Shown here: piece by piece, positions 27,047-39,280 of the stretch
How positions within the stretch are numbered: position 1 is the stretch's first letter
How the letters are laid out: each line of letters begins with the position of its first letter
Source of the DNA: Arcuatula senhousia
Lineage: Eukaryota > Mollusca > Bivalvia > Mytilida > Mytilidae
Direction of reading: 5' to 3'
DNA length: 64,000 bases
NCBI GenBank assembly: GCA_963971305.1
Contig: CAXARO010001824.1
Span: forward strand, 124,001-188,000
Program-made: the position numbers and the translations under genes
Notes under the pieces: model-generated
The model's input: the letters and a program-made list of their open reading frames with translations, nothing else
Database searches by the model: none
Told to the model about the DNA's origin: nothing

Positions 27047-27957
27047 TGTATGACTGTTTAATCATGACAGTTTATTGAAGGAACAAACTCTCAATTATTC
27101 AAGAAAAATTGAAATTTAATATTGTTCTTACGTCACTTCTGAAAAAAAATCCACATGTTCTCTGAAACTACAAGTACAATCGACCTCAAAATTTGCAGTC
27201 AGCAGGGCATACATGTACTAAAAGTTTATAAAAAAACTTGGTGCAGATATCTCTCACAGCTTTTCCTAGAGAAAAGAAATGGCAATGCCGTAAAAATCGC
27301 TTGCTAGGTCCGGAAATCTCGGTAAAAACCTACAATAAAATGTCCGCTCCGAGTTTGAAATACTAATCTGTGTTACAAACAGGTGCTGAAAAATGTACAT
27401 TATCAGAAAATAATCAATAAATGTGTTTTAAAGTTACACCGGATCAATTAAATCCAAAACATGCACTGCTTGTGAACTGTCATCAAAATGTCAATTTCCT
27501 ACAATGACAAAAGAAATTACATTGTGTACATTCCATCTCTATAGATGTTGTCTGTTTAACGTCCCCACCTAAAAAACAATAAAAAGACTATCTTTTCGTT
27601 ATTATAAACCCGTGTCACGTGATGTGGCGCGCGCGCTGTACCTAAAATAAAAGAAAAACTTTCCAAACTAAACATGAAACTTCTCCGGTAACAATAATAT
27701 AGACCCCATACAGAAACGAACAAACAAACAAACAAACAAACAAACAAACAAACAACCGCCCCCCCCCCCAATTCAATTAATTTTAAAGGGGGAAAGACCC
27801 CCTACAATTGCTTTTTTAAAGCAATTGATTTATATTGTAAAAAGCCTTTTTAACCATTCTGTTCCGTTAATAAAAAAAAAAAAAAAAAAAAATCCCCGAG
27901 ACCCCCTTTTGCCCCCCCCCTTTTTTTTTTAACCCTTCACTTACAACTGAATGAAGG
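25565..27957 (+). repeat. Array unit 11
   Basis: 2,393 bp with three cores. Private changes: a 2-bp loss in CGGAATAAATTTG (25,993), AGATCA replacing one AGGTCA (about 26,391) and TTACCAACC-type interruption without the usual CGACCGA. It ends with CCGCCCC and has CTCGGTAAAA, the same pair of markers as unit 2. Confidence 0.93.
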
Positions 27958-28114
27958 TTGTGTGCTATCTATCCTATCAACGTAAAACGAACGACAACTC
28001 CAGTTTTTTCCATATTATTAGGTCTTTCCACTTTTCTGTGGAAAGCCTATTGTATTTGTTCTGATTATTAAGTCTTTCCACTTTTCTGTGGAAAGACTTA
28101 TTGTATTTCTTCTG

Positions 28115-28153
<39 letters not shown>

Positions 28154-30404
28154 TTTTTTTTTTTTTCCGCCAAATTTTGTTCTTGCGATAAATGTTTGTT
28201 TCGCAATATGTCGCTTAGATATTTCTCATATTGAATCGTATAGTTTATGCGCTTTTAAATTTCACCCTGCTAAGACAAACCCTTTTCTTTGTAAGAGTTA
28301 TCTCCCTATTCACTGTTTATCATCAGAGTGTATCTCCTTCGTAACAAAAAAAGATAGCGATAAAATTCTTTTTACAAATTGTTCGTTACATCCTCAGTAA
28401 TTTTTGGCGTATTTGGATCGAAGCGATTCGATGAAATTTTATAGGAGTTATCTACCTTTACGGAATAAATTTGTTAGTATGTTTTTTTAACTCATAAACC
28501 GTTAACCGTATAACCCTGGAATGTTTTTATTTGAGTCCCCAGGGTCCTAACGTAGAAAATAAGGTCAAGGTCAAAGGTCAAGGTCAAGTTTTCAATAGTG
28601 ACTTTTGCTTGTTTTTGCATTTTCTCCGACACTTTGAGAGATACATATAAAAGAACAAGTACAAAATGTCTGCTTTTTTGTAATGAAGATATGCTACGTT
28701 TAGTCTTATACAATTAAATGGCATCTTATAGGAGTTGATGCCCCTGGAATGTCTTGATATGAGGGTATTTGATTATAACTTCAATTAGGTTCATTATAAA
28801 GACATTTGACCTTATACAAAAGGTTGAGTGACAAATGACCTTGAAAAATGGCTACCGGAAGTGACCATTAGAAAACCGGAAGTAACTTTTTTTGCAATTT
28901 TTTCACATAAAAGTACTCAGAATCCATATATTTTGTCATATAGATACATGAACAGATTACTGAAGACTAAAAATGACTTCCAACAAACCGGAAGTGGCCA
29001 ATTATCTCCCATTCTACATACAAAAGTATATAGAAACTATATATTTTTGGAATCAGTGTGAAAGAAGCTATCATATGAGACCGAATGTGACATTCATTTG
29101 ACCGGAAGTAGCATATTATCTCCCTTATATCACTCAAAAGGATAATTAAACCATCATTTAACGCATCAGTATGAAGAAACTACCTTCTTATCCAAATTTC
29201 TTTGGTGTGGAAAGACTTTCAATTGTTCTCTGAACAATTGGTTTTTAATTATTATTATTTTTTTTTTCTTCCGCCAAATTTTGTTCTTGCGATAAATGTT
29301 TGTTTCGCAATATGTCGCTTAGATTTTTTTCATATTGTATCGTATAGTTTATGCGCTTTTAAATTTCACCCTGCTAAGCCGAACCATTTTCTTTGTAAGA
29401 GTTATCTCCCTATTCACTGCTTGTCATGTGTGTGCATCTCCTTCGTAACAAAATAAGAAAGCGACAAAATTCTTTTTACAAATTGTTCGTTATATCCTCA
29501 GGAATTTTTGGCTAATTTGGATCGAAGCGATTCGATGAAATTTTATAGGAGTTATCTACCTTTACGGAATAAATTTGTCGGTATGTTTTTTTAACTCATA
29601 AACCGTTAACCGTATAACCCTGGAATGTTTTTATTTGAGTCCCCTGATTCCTAACTTAGAAAATTAGGTCAAGGTCAAAGGTCAAGGTCATATTTTAGAT
29701 TTTCATATGTCTTTGATTTCCCTATAACTCTTGAACGGTTATAGATACAAAAAAATTAAGCAGTGAAAAATGCTTGGTACTTCAAGGGACAACTTTTTTA
29801 CATTATGACTATATTGATTTTACCATCATGTAAGGGACATAACTCCCATCGATGGTTTTTAAAAAGCCATTTTTAGGCAAAACTCTTAAACAAAAGGTCC
29901 TTGACCCATAGGGTCTTTTGCAATGACCTTGTGGAGCAATGACCTTGACGAAGGTTACAAGGTCAAAGGTCAAGGTCATCAAATTATGTGGTTTTGGCAC
30001 TATTTAAACAGTTTTATGTGTGTTTGAATTTCAACCAACCAACCAACCAACCAACCAACCAACCAACCAACCGACCGACCAACCAACCAACATACCAACC
30101 AATTAACCAACCAATCAATCAACCAATCAATCATGATCATGATCAATCAACCAATAATGATCATGATCAATCAATCAATCATGTTTCCGTCTCATGTGTT
30201 TCTTATAGGGTTCAACCAACCAACCAACCAGCCAATCAATCAATCAATCAATCAATCATGATCATGATCAACCAATCATGATCATGATCAACCAATCATG
30301 TTTCCGTCTCATGTGTTTAATAAAGGGTCCAAGATCTTCTTTGTGTCTTTTTCCGTGTTTCAATTGACCCTATCCAACGTGTTTAACCAACCAACCAACC
30401 AACT

Positions 30405-30446
<42 letters not shown>

Positions 30447-30606
30447 GATCATGATCAATCAATCATGTTTCCGTCTCATGTGTTTAATATAGGGTCCAAG
30501 ATCTTCTTTGTTTCTTTTTCCGTGTTTCAATTGACCCTATCCAACGTGTTTAACCAACCAACCAACCAACCAACCAACTAACCAACTAACTAATCAATCA
30601 ATCAAT

Positions 30607-30651
<45 letters not shown>

Positions 30652-31433
30652 TGTATGACTGTTTAATCATGACAGTTTATTGAAGGAACAAACTCTCAAT
30701 TATTCAAGAAAAATTGAAATTTAATATTGTTCTTACGTCACTTCTGAAAAAAAATCCACATGTTCTCTGAAACTACAAGTACAATCGACCTCAAAATTTG
30801 CAGTCAGCAGGGCATACATGTACTAAAAGTTTATAAAAAAACTTGGTGCAGATATCTCTCACAGCTTTTCCTAGAGAAAAGAAATGGCAATGCCGTAAAA
30901 ATCGCTTGCTAGGTCCGGAAATCTCAGTAAAAACCTACAATAAAATGTCCGCTCCGAGTTTGAAATACTAATCTGTGTTACAAACAGGTGCTGAAAAATG
31001 TACATTATCAGAAAATAATCAATAAATGTGTTTTAAAGTTACACCGGATCAATTAAATCCAAAACATGCACTGCTTGTGAACTGTCATCAAAATGTCAAT
31101 TTCCTACAATGACAAAAGAAATTACATTGTGTACATTCCATCTCTATAGATGTTGTCTGTTTAACGTCCCCACCTAAAAAACAATAAAAAGACTATCTTT
31201 TCGTTATTATAAACCCGTGTCACGTGATGTGGCGCGCGCGCTGTACCTAAAATAAAAGAAAAACTTTCCAAACTAAACATGAAACTTCTCCGGTAACAAT
31301 AATATAGACCCCATACAGAAACGAACAAACAAACAAACAAACAAACAAACAACCGCCCCCCCCCCCAATTCAATTAATTTTAAAGGGGGAAAGACCCCCT
31401 ACAATTGCTTTTTTAAAGCAATTGATTTATATT
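27958..31433 (+). repeat. Array unit 12, composite and last
   Basis: 3,476 bp. The structure repeats that of unit 3: linker, lone type ii hairpin (28,070-28,099), S module (28,100-29,250), then a complete L part ending in the type iii hairpin (31,402-31,424) and ATTTATATT. No linker follows. The array stops here. Confidence 0.93.
28100..29250 (+). repeat. S module inside unit 12
   Basis: Nearly identical to the S module of unit 3, 22.9 kb away. Visible differences are one extra AGGTCA step in the half-site cluster (about 28,585) and a few single bases. It ends in the type i hairpin at 29,220-29,240. Confidence 0.88.
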
Positions 31434-32506
31434 TATTATTATTATTATTATTTTTTTTTTTTTTTCTTCCGCCAAATTTTGTTCTTGCGCAAAATGTTGT
31501 TTTCGCAATATGTCGCTTAGATATTTCTCATATGGTATCGTATAGTTTATGCGCTTTTAAATTTCACCCTGCTAAGCCGAACCATTTTCTATGTAAGAGT
31601 TATTTCCCTTTTCACTGTTTACCCTCTGTGTGCATCTCCTTTGTAACAAAACAAGATAGCGACAAAATTCTTTTTACAAATTGTTCGTTACATCCTAAGT
31701 AATTTTTGGCGTATTTGGATCGAAGCGATTCGATGAAATTTTATAGGAGTTATCTACCTTTACAGAATAAATTTGTCGGTATGTTTTTTTAACTCATAAA
31801 CCGTTGACCGTATAACCCTGGAATGTTTTTATTTGAGTCCCCTGGGTCCTAACTTAGAATATGAGGTCAAGGTCAAAGGTCAAGGTCAAATTCTCAATTG
31901 TGACTTTTACTTGTTTTTGCATTTTCTCCCTCACTTTGAGAGATACATATAAAAGAACAAGTGAAAAATGTCTGCTTAATAGTAACGAAGATATGCTACA
32001 TTTAGTCTTATACAATTAAATTGCATTTTATAGGAGTTGTTGCCCCTTAAATGTCTTGATATGAGGTTATTTGATTATAACTTCAAGTAAGATCATTATA
32101 AAGACATTTGACCTTAAACAAAAGGTTAAGTGACAAATGACCTTGAAAAATGGCTACCGGAAGTGACCTTGAGAAAACCGGAAGTAGCTTTTTTTGCAGT
32201 TTTTTTCACAAAAAAGTACTCAGAATCCATATATTTTAACATATAGATACATAAACTGATTACTGAAGACTAAAAATGACTTCCAACAAACCGGAAGTGC
32301 CCAATTATCTACCATTTTACATGCAAAAGTATATAGAAACTATATATATTTGGAATCAGTGTGAAAGAAGCTATCATATGAGACCGGAAGTAGCATATTA
32401 TCTAAACCATTATTTATCTCATCAGTATAAAGAAACTATCTTCTTATCCAAATTTCTTTGTTGTGGAAAGACTTTCAATTGTTCTCTGAACAATTGGTTT
32501 TTAATT
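31434..32506 (+). repeat. S module 1 (diverged)
   Basis: (TTA)n and T-run head, CTTCCGCC, AGGTCA cluster near 31,865, ACCGGAAGT motifs near 32,157-32,390, closing type i hairpin. A block of about 60 bp present in other S copies between two ACCGGAAGT motifs is missing near 32,385. Divergence from the array S copies is easily visible, so this copy is older than the array homogenisation. Confidence 0.85.
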
Positions 32507-33290
32507 ATTATTATTATTTTTTTTTTTCCGCCAAATTTTGTTCTTGCGATAAATGTTTGTTTCGCAATATGTCGCTTAGATTTTTTTCATATTGTATCGT
32601 ATAGTTTATGTGCTTTTAAATTTCACCCTGCTAAGCCGAACCATTTTCTTTGTAAGAGTTATCTCCCTATTCACTGTTTGTCATGTGTGTGCATCTCCTT
32701 TGTAACAAAATAAGAAAGCAACAAAATTCTTTTTACAAATTGTTCGTTACATCCTCAGGAATTTTTGGCTAATTTGGATCGAAGCGATTCGATGAAATTT
32801 TATAGGAGTTATCTACCTTTACGGAATAAATTTGTCGGTATGTTTTTTTAACTCATAAACCATTAACCGTATAACCCTGGAATGTTTTTATTTGAGTCCC
32901 CTGATTCCTAACTAAGAAAATTAGGTCAAGGTCAAAGGTCAAGGTCATATTTAAGATTTTCATATGTCTTTGATTTCCCTATAATTCTTGAATGGTTATA
33001 GATACAGAAAATTTAAGCAGTGAAAAATGTTGAGTACTTCAAGGGGCAACTTTGTTACATTATGACTGTATTGGTTTTACCATTATGTAAGGGACATAAC
33101 CCCCATTGATGGTTTATAAAAAGCCATTATTAGGCAAAACTCTTAAACAAAAGATCCTTGACCCATAGGGTCTTTTGCAATGACATTCTGAAGCAATGAC
33201 CTTGACAAAGGTCACCAGGTCAAAGGTCAAGTTCATGTACATATGTGATTTGGGGCACTACTTGAAATTTTTTTATGTGTGTTTGCCAAC

Positions 33291-33325
<35 letters not shown>

Positions 33326-34128
33326 GATCATGATCAATCAACCAATAATGATCATGATCAATCAATCAATCAATCATGTTTCCGTCTCATGTGTTAATTA
33401 TAGGGTTCAAGATCTTCTTCGTTTCTTTTTTGCTGTTTCAATTGACCCTATACAACGTGTTTAACCAACTAACCAACCAACCAACCAACCAACCAACCAA
33501 ATAATCAATCAATCAATCAATCAATTGATCATGATCATGAGCAATCAATCATGTTTCCGTCTCATGTGTTTAATAAACGGTCCAAGATCTTTGTTTCTCT
33601 TTCACTGTTTCAATTGACTCTCTCTAAAGTGTTTACCAACCAACCAACTTATCAATCAATCAATCAATCATGATCATGATCATTATCATGATCAATCAAT
33701 CATGTATCCGTCACATGTGTTTAATAAACGGTCCAAGATCTTCTTTGTTTCTTTTTCGCTGTTTCAATTGACCCTATCCAACGTGTTTAACCAACCCACC
33801 AGCCAACCAACCAACCAACCAACCAACCAACCAACCAACCAACTAACCAACCAACTAATCAATCAATCAATTAATCAATCAATCAATCAATCAATCATGA
33901 TCATGATCAATCAATCATGTTTCATAAAAAATTGAAATTTAATATTGTCTTGCGTCACTTCTGAAAAAAAAATCCACATGTACTCTGAAACTACAAGTAC
34001 AATCGACCTCAAAATTTGCAGTCAGCAGAGCATACATGTACTGAAAGTTTATAAAAAAACTTTTTCAATTAATTTTAAAGGGGGAAAGACCCCCTACAAT
34101 TGCTTTTTTAAAGCAATTGATTTATATT
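32507..34128 (+). repeat. L module with internal deletion
   Basis: Head, both AGGTCA clusters (about 32,924 and 33,190-33,235) and a microsatellite zone with several cores (33,280-33,920) are present. Relative to the array unit about 520 bp of tail are missing: the sequence jumps at about 34,060 from TTTATAAAAAAACTT to TTCAATTAATTTTAAAGG. The CACGTG/GCGCGC block, (CAAA)n and C-run are therefore absent. Closing hairpin at 34,097-34,119. Confidence 0.85.
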
Positions 34129-34129
34129 T

Positions 34130-35298
34130 AAGTCTTTCCACTTTTCTGTGGAAAGACTTATTGTTTTTCTTCTGATTATTATTATTATTATTATTATTTT
34201 TTTTTTTTTTTTTTCCGCCAACTTTTGTTCTTGCGATAAATGTTTGTTTCGCAATATGTCGCTTAGATATTTCTCATATGGTATCGTATAGTTTATGCGC
34301 TTTTAAATTTTACCCTGCTAAGCCGAACCATTTTCTTTGTAAGAGTTATCTCCCTATTCACTGTTTATGATCTGTGTGCATCTCCTTCGTAACAAAAAAA
34401 GATATCGACAAAATTCTTTTTACAAATTGTTCGTTACATCCTCAGTAATTTTTGGCGCATTTGGATCGAAGCGATTCGGTGAAATTTTATAGGAGTTATC
34501 TACCTTTACAAAATAAATTTGTCGGTATGTTTATATAACTCATAAACAGTTAACCGTATAACCCTGGAATGTTTTTATTTGAGTCCAATGGGTCCCAACT
34601 TAGAAAATGAGGTCAAGGTCATAGGTCAAGGTCAAGTTCTCAATTGTGACTTTTTCTTGTTTTTGCATTTTATCCAACACTTTGAGAGATACACATAAAA
34701 GAACAAGTGCAAAATGTCAGCTTTATTGTAATGAAGATATGTTACATTAAGTCTTATACCATTAAATGGCATCTTATAGGAGTTGTTGCCCCTGAAATGT
34801 CTTGATATGAAGTTATTTGATAATAACTTCAATTAAGTTCATTATAAAGACATTTGACCTCATACAAAAGGTTAAGTGACTAATGACCTAGAAAAATGGC
34901 TACCGGAAGTGACCTTTAGAAAACCGGAAGTAGCTATTTTTGCAATTTTTTCACCTCAAAGTACCCAGAATCCATATATTTTGTCCTATAGATACATGAA
35001 CAGATTACTGAAGACTAAAAATGACTTCCAACAAACCGGAAGTGGCCAATTATCTCCCATTCTACATAAAAAAGTATATAGAAACTATATATTTTTGGAA
35101 TCAGTGTGAAAGAAGCCATCATATGAGACCGGATGTGACATTTATTTTACCGGAAGTAGCATATTATCTCCCTTATATCACTCAAAAAGATAATTAAACC
35201 ATAATTAATCGCATCAGTATAAAGAAACTACCTTCTTATCCAAATTACTTTAGTGTGGAAAGACTTTCAATTGTTCTCTGAACAATTGGTTTTTAATT
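34130..35298 (+). repeat. Lone type ii hairpin plus S module 2
   Basis: The perfect type ii hairpin at 34,130-34,159 follows an L end directly, then (TTA)n, T-run, CCGCCAAC and a full S module with AGGTCA cluster near 34,610 (one step altered to CATAGGTCA) and five ACCGGAAGT-type motifs. It ends in the type i hairpin at 35,268-35,288. Confidence 0.85.
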
Positions 35299-36408
35299 AT
35301 TATTATTATTCTTTTTTTTTTTCTTCCGCCAAATTTTGTTTTTGCGATAAATGTTTGTTTCACAATATGTCGCTTAGATATTTCTCATATGGTATCGTAT
35401 AGTTTATGCGCTTTTGAATTTCACCCTGCTAAGCCGAACCATTTTCTATGTAAGAGTTATCTCCCTTTTCAGTGTTTACACTCTGTGTGCATCTCCTTCG
35501 TAACAAAACAAGATAGCGACAAAATTCTTTTTTCAAATTGTTCGTTACATCCTCAGTAATTTTTGGCGTATTTGGATCGAAGCGATTCGATGAAATTTTA
35601 TAGGAGTTATCTGCCTTTACAAAATAAATTTGTCGGTATGTTTATTCAACTCATAAATAGTTAACCGTATAACCCTGGAATGTTTTTATTTGAGTCCCCT
35701 AGGTCCTAACTTAGAAAATGAGGTCAAGGTCAAAGGTCAAGGTCAATTTTTATATTGTGACTTTTGCTTGTTTTTGCATTTTTTCTGACACTTTGAAAGA
35801 TACATATTAAAGAACAAGTGCAAAATGTCAGCTTTATTGTAATGAAGATATGCTACATTTAGTCTTATACAATTTAATGGCATATTATAGGAGTTGTTGC
35901 CCCTGAAATGTCTTGATATGAGATTATTTGATTATAACTTCAATTCAGTTCATTATAAAGACATTTGACCTCGTACAAAAGGTTAAATGACAAATGACCT
36001 TGAAAAATGGCTACCGGAAGTGACCTTTGGAAAACCGGAAGTAGCTTTTTTGCAATTTTTTCACCTAAAAGTACCCAGAATCCATATATTTTGTCATATA
36101 GATAAATGAACAGATAACTGAAGACTAAAAATGACTTCCAACAAACCGGAAGTGGCCAATTATCTCCCATTCTACACACAAAAGTATATAGAAACTATAA
36201 ATTTTTAGAATCAGTGTGAAAGAAGCTATCATATGAGACCGGATGTGACATCAATTTCACCAGAAGTAGCATATTATCTCCCTTATATCACTCAAAAAGA
36301 TAATTAAACCATCATTTATTGTATCAGTATCAAGAAACTACCTTCTTATCCAAATTTCTTTGGTGTGGAAAGACTTTCAATTGTTCTCTGAACAATTGGT
36401 TTTTAATT
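35299..36408 (+). repeat. S module 3
   Basis: Complete S copy: CTTCCGCC head near 35,322, AGGTCA cluster near 35,721, ACCGGAAGT motifs 36,014-36,260 (one mutated to ACCAGAAGT), type i hairpin 36,378-36,398, GGTTTTTAATT end. Confidence 0.85.
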
Positions 36409-37608
36409 AAGTCTTTCCACTTTTCTGTGGAAAGACTTATTGTTTTTGTTCTGATTATTAAGTCTTTCCACTTTTCTGTGGAAAGACTTATTGTTTTTCT
36501 TCTGATTATTATTTTTTTTTTTTTCCGCCAAATTTTGTTCTTGCGATAAATGTTTGTTTCGCAATATGTCGCTTAGATATTTCTCATATGGTATCGTATA
36601 GTTTATGCGCTTTTAAATTTTACCCTGCTAAGCCGAACCATTTTCTTTGTAAGAGTTATCTCCCTATTCACTGTTTATCATCTGTGTGCATCTCCTTCGT
36701 AACAAAAAAAGAAAGCGACAAATTCTTTTAACAAATTGTTCGTTACATCCTCAGTAATTTTTGGCACATTTGGATCAAAGCGATGCGATGAAATTTTATA
36801 GGAGTTATCTACCTTTACAAAATAAATTTGTCGTTATGTTTATATAACTCATAAACAGTTAACCGTATAACCCTGGAATGTTTTTATTTGAGTCCCCTAG
36901 GTGCCAACTTAGAAAATGAGGTCAAGGTCAAAGGTCAAGGTCAAGTTCTCAATTGTGACTTTTGCTTGTTTTTGCATTTTCTCCGACACTTTGAGAGATA
37001 CATATAAAAGAACAAAGGCAAAATGTCAGCTTTATTGTAATGAAGATATGTTACATTTAGTCTTATACAATTAAATGGCATCTTATAGGAGTTGGTGCCC
37101 CTGAAATGTCTTGATTTTAAGTTATTTGATTATAACTTCAATTAAGTTCATTATACAGACATTTGACCTTATACAAAAGGTTAAGTGACAAATGACCTTG
37201 AAAAATGGCTACCGGAAGTGACCTTTAGAAAACCGGAAGTAGCTTTTTTTGCAACTTTTTCACATAAAAGTACTCAGAATCCATATTATTTGTCATATAG
37301 ATACATGAACAGATTACTGAAGACAAAAAAATGACTTACAACAAACCGGAAGTGGCCAATTATCTCCTATTCTACATACAAAAGTATATAGAAACTATAT
37401 ATTTTTGGAATCAATGTGAAAGAAGCTATCATATGAGACAGGATGTGACATTCATTTCACCGGAAGTAGCATATTATCTCCCTTATATCACTCAAAAAGA
37501 TAATAAATCCATCATTCATCGCATCAGTATAAAGAAACTACCTCCTTATCAAAATTATTTTAGTTTGGAAAGACTTTCAATTGTTCTCTGAACAATTAGT
37601 TTTTAATT
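36409..37608 (+). repeat. Two lone type ii hairpins plus S module 4
   Basis: Two perfect type ii hairpins (36,409-36,438 and 36,460-36,489) stand in tandem about 51 bp apart, each followed by its short A/T-rich end, then a full S module. The closing type i hairpin (37,578-37,598) has its last G changed to A. Confidence 0.85.
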
Positions 37609-37623
37609 ATTATTATTATTATT

Positions 37624-38039
37624 AAGTCTTTCCACTTTTCTGTGTAAAGACTTATTGTTTTTCTTCTGATTATTAAGTCTTTCCACTTTTCTGTGAAAAG
37701 ACTTATTGTATTTGTTCTGATTATTATTATTATTATTTTTATTTTTTTTCCGCCAACTTTTGTTCTTGCGATAAATGTTTGTTTCGCAATATGTCGCTTA
37801 GATATTTCTCATATTGTATCGTATAGTTTATGCGCTTTTAAATTTCACCCTGCTAAGCCGAACAATTTTCTTTATAAGAGTTATCTCCCTATTCACTGTT
37901 TATCATCAGAGCATATCTCCTTCGTAACAAAAAAAGATAGCGACATATTTCTTTTTACAAATTGTTCGTTACATCCTCAGTAATTTTTGGCGTATTTGGA
38001 TCGAAGCGATTCGATGAAATTTTAAAGGAGTTATCTACC
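37624..38039 (+). repeat. Two type ii hairpins plus left part of S module 5
   Basis: Two type ii hairpins with one mismatch each (37,624-37,653 and 37,675-37,704) precede an S head (CCGCC at 37,750). The module is interrupted after GGAGTTATCTACC at 38,039. Its continuation, TTTACGGAATAAATTTG, is found at 53,463. Confidence 0.85.
38032..38039 (+). repeat. Left target-site duplication TATCTACC
   Basis: Last 8 bp of the interrupted S module. The same 8 bp stand at 53,455-53,462, immediately before the module resumes. In uninterrupted copies TATCTACC occurs once, directly followed by TTTACGG (TTTACAA in some copies). Confidence 0.65.
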
Positions 38040-38051
38040 CATTAGTGGCAC

Positions 38052-38108
38052 AATTTCGGTGCAAAATTTATATGGCATGCATTTTGTGTCCGGACACACG
38101 GACACAAA
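38052..38108 (+). repeat. Left inverted repeat of the 15.4-kb element
   Basis: Begins AATTTCGGTGCAAAATTT and ends GGACACACGGACACAAA. It contains the perfect 12-bp palindrome GTGTCCGGACAC. It matches the reverse complement of 53,384-53,442. Confidence 0.85.
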
Positions 38109-39280
38109 ATCAATTTTTGATCGATTCTGTGTTTTGAACATATCGTATGACCGTGTAAGAAGGATATAATAATCATATTACAATTCAGATTATTTATTGG
38201 GCTGAACAGTTACAAAAGTTGATGAAAATAATCTAATATCATCAAAATATTGACTTCTGGCGATGCCCCATTTCACGCATGCGCAATGCATTGACGTGTG
38301 CCAATCGGCATGGTTAAAAAAATGATCATCAAATTAAAATCAAATAATGCTGGAATGTAAAAAAGCAGGAAGGGACATAGCAATATAGAAATGTACAGAT
38401 ACGCTTTCAATAGACTTTTAACATTCATTTAGAACTGAGAAAATTAAAAATTATCTCAGTTTGGAACTGCTAATTAAGACTTGTCAAGTTCCGTCACAAA
38501 TTTGTGTCGAATTTAATTAATTATTTCCAATAATATACATTTATAAGAATAAGGTACTTTGTTTTCATATTTACTACACAGACGAAATTCATGAACTGTA
38601 AATAATGCATGTTCACTGTGCGGAGATGTCGCTCTGTTAAGTAATACAATTTTACCGCTCGACATATCGACCATAAGAGCTGTACTGGAGATTTTCTTTT
38701 ATCGCTGTTCAAAGATTTTTTTTAAATTAGACATCTATGATACCCTTTTACATCGTTTTAATTGCATTCCAATTTAATTTTAGGAAGAAATATGATAAGT
38801 GCGGGGAATCACTCGCTGGTGGGTAACTCGAATAATTCAGCGCCCTCTATCGGTCTTATCATCCTTACTATCGATATAGACTGGGTGGTAGGGAGGTTCC
38901 AACAAACAGGGTTTTTCATATTTTTTGTCTAAGAAGTCTATGGGGGATGTAATTTTTGATTGTTTTTCATGGGGTCTGTAAAATTCAGTCTCTGAAGGGA
39001 ATATAATAAGCAATGATAATCTTAAACATATAGTGAGCCGGTTCCAATGGAAAAGATATTAATAATATCCGGAACATACTACATGCAGTCGACGGCATGC
39101 ATGTCCATTTATACCTGACATGAAATTGACAGGCGGGGAATTTATACATACGTATCAAATTATATTAATCATTTGACCTCAAATTGCTTGGGAATTTGAA
39201 ATGAATTTGAACAGCTGAACTAGGTTTGGTTGTAACAGTAATAGCACAGTAATTGTACACTTTATGAAAAAAATCTTTTA
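38109..39280. other. Non-coding stretch, no recognised feature
   Basis: A/T-rich interior of the inserted element. I see no gene or recognised repeat. An ACGCATGCGCAATGC motif (38,275), similar to NRF1 sites, recurs as GTGCGCATGCGCAATAAG at 41,242. The region 38,800-38,900 is briefly less A/T-rich. Confidence 0.5.

Larger units (their letters stand above)
1..31433 (+). repeat. 2.4-kb tandem macrosatellite array (12 units plus a partial one)
   Basis: The same roughly 2.4-kb sequence recurs head to tail. The anchor TTGTGTGCTATC falls at 214, 2613, 5031, 8620, 11018, 13416, 15969, 18370, 20787, 23178, 25565 and 27958. Spacing is 2,387-2,418 bp, except a 2,553-bp unit with an extra core repeat and two composite units of about 3.5 kb. 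Copies differ by scattered single bases, by homopolymer length (A-run, C-run, T-run) and by microsatellite copy number. The array continues off the left edge. It ends at 31,433, where the closing hairpin is followed directly by a diverged relative and not by the usual 229-bp linker. The many short reading frames repeated in every unit have no independent coding support. Confidence 0.97.

Noticed and set aside
1..31433. The whole array as an assembly artefact
   Set aside because: Units carry private substitutions and indels and different microsatellite lengths, and two composite units differ slightly from each other, so it is not simple sequence duplication by the assembler. Exact copy number remains unverified.
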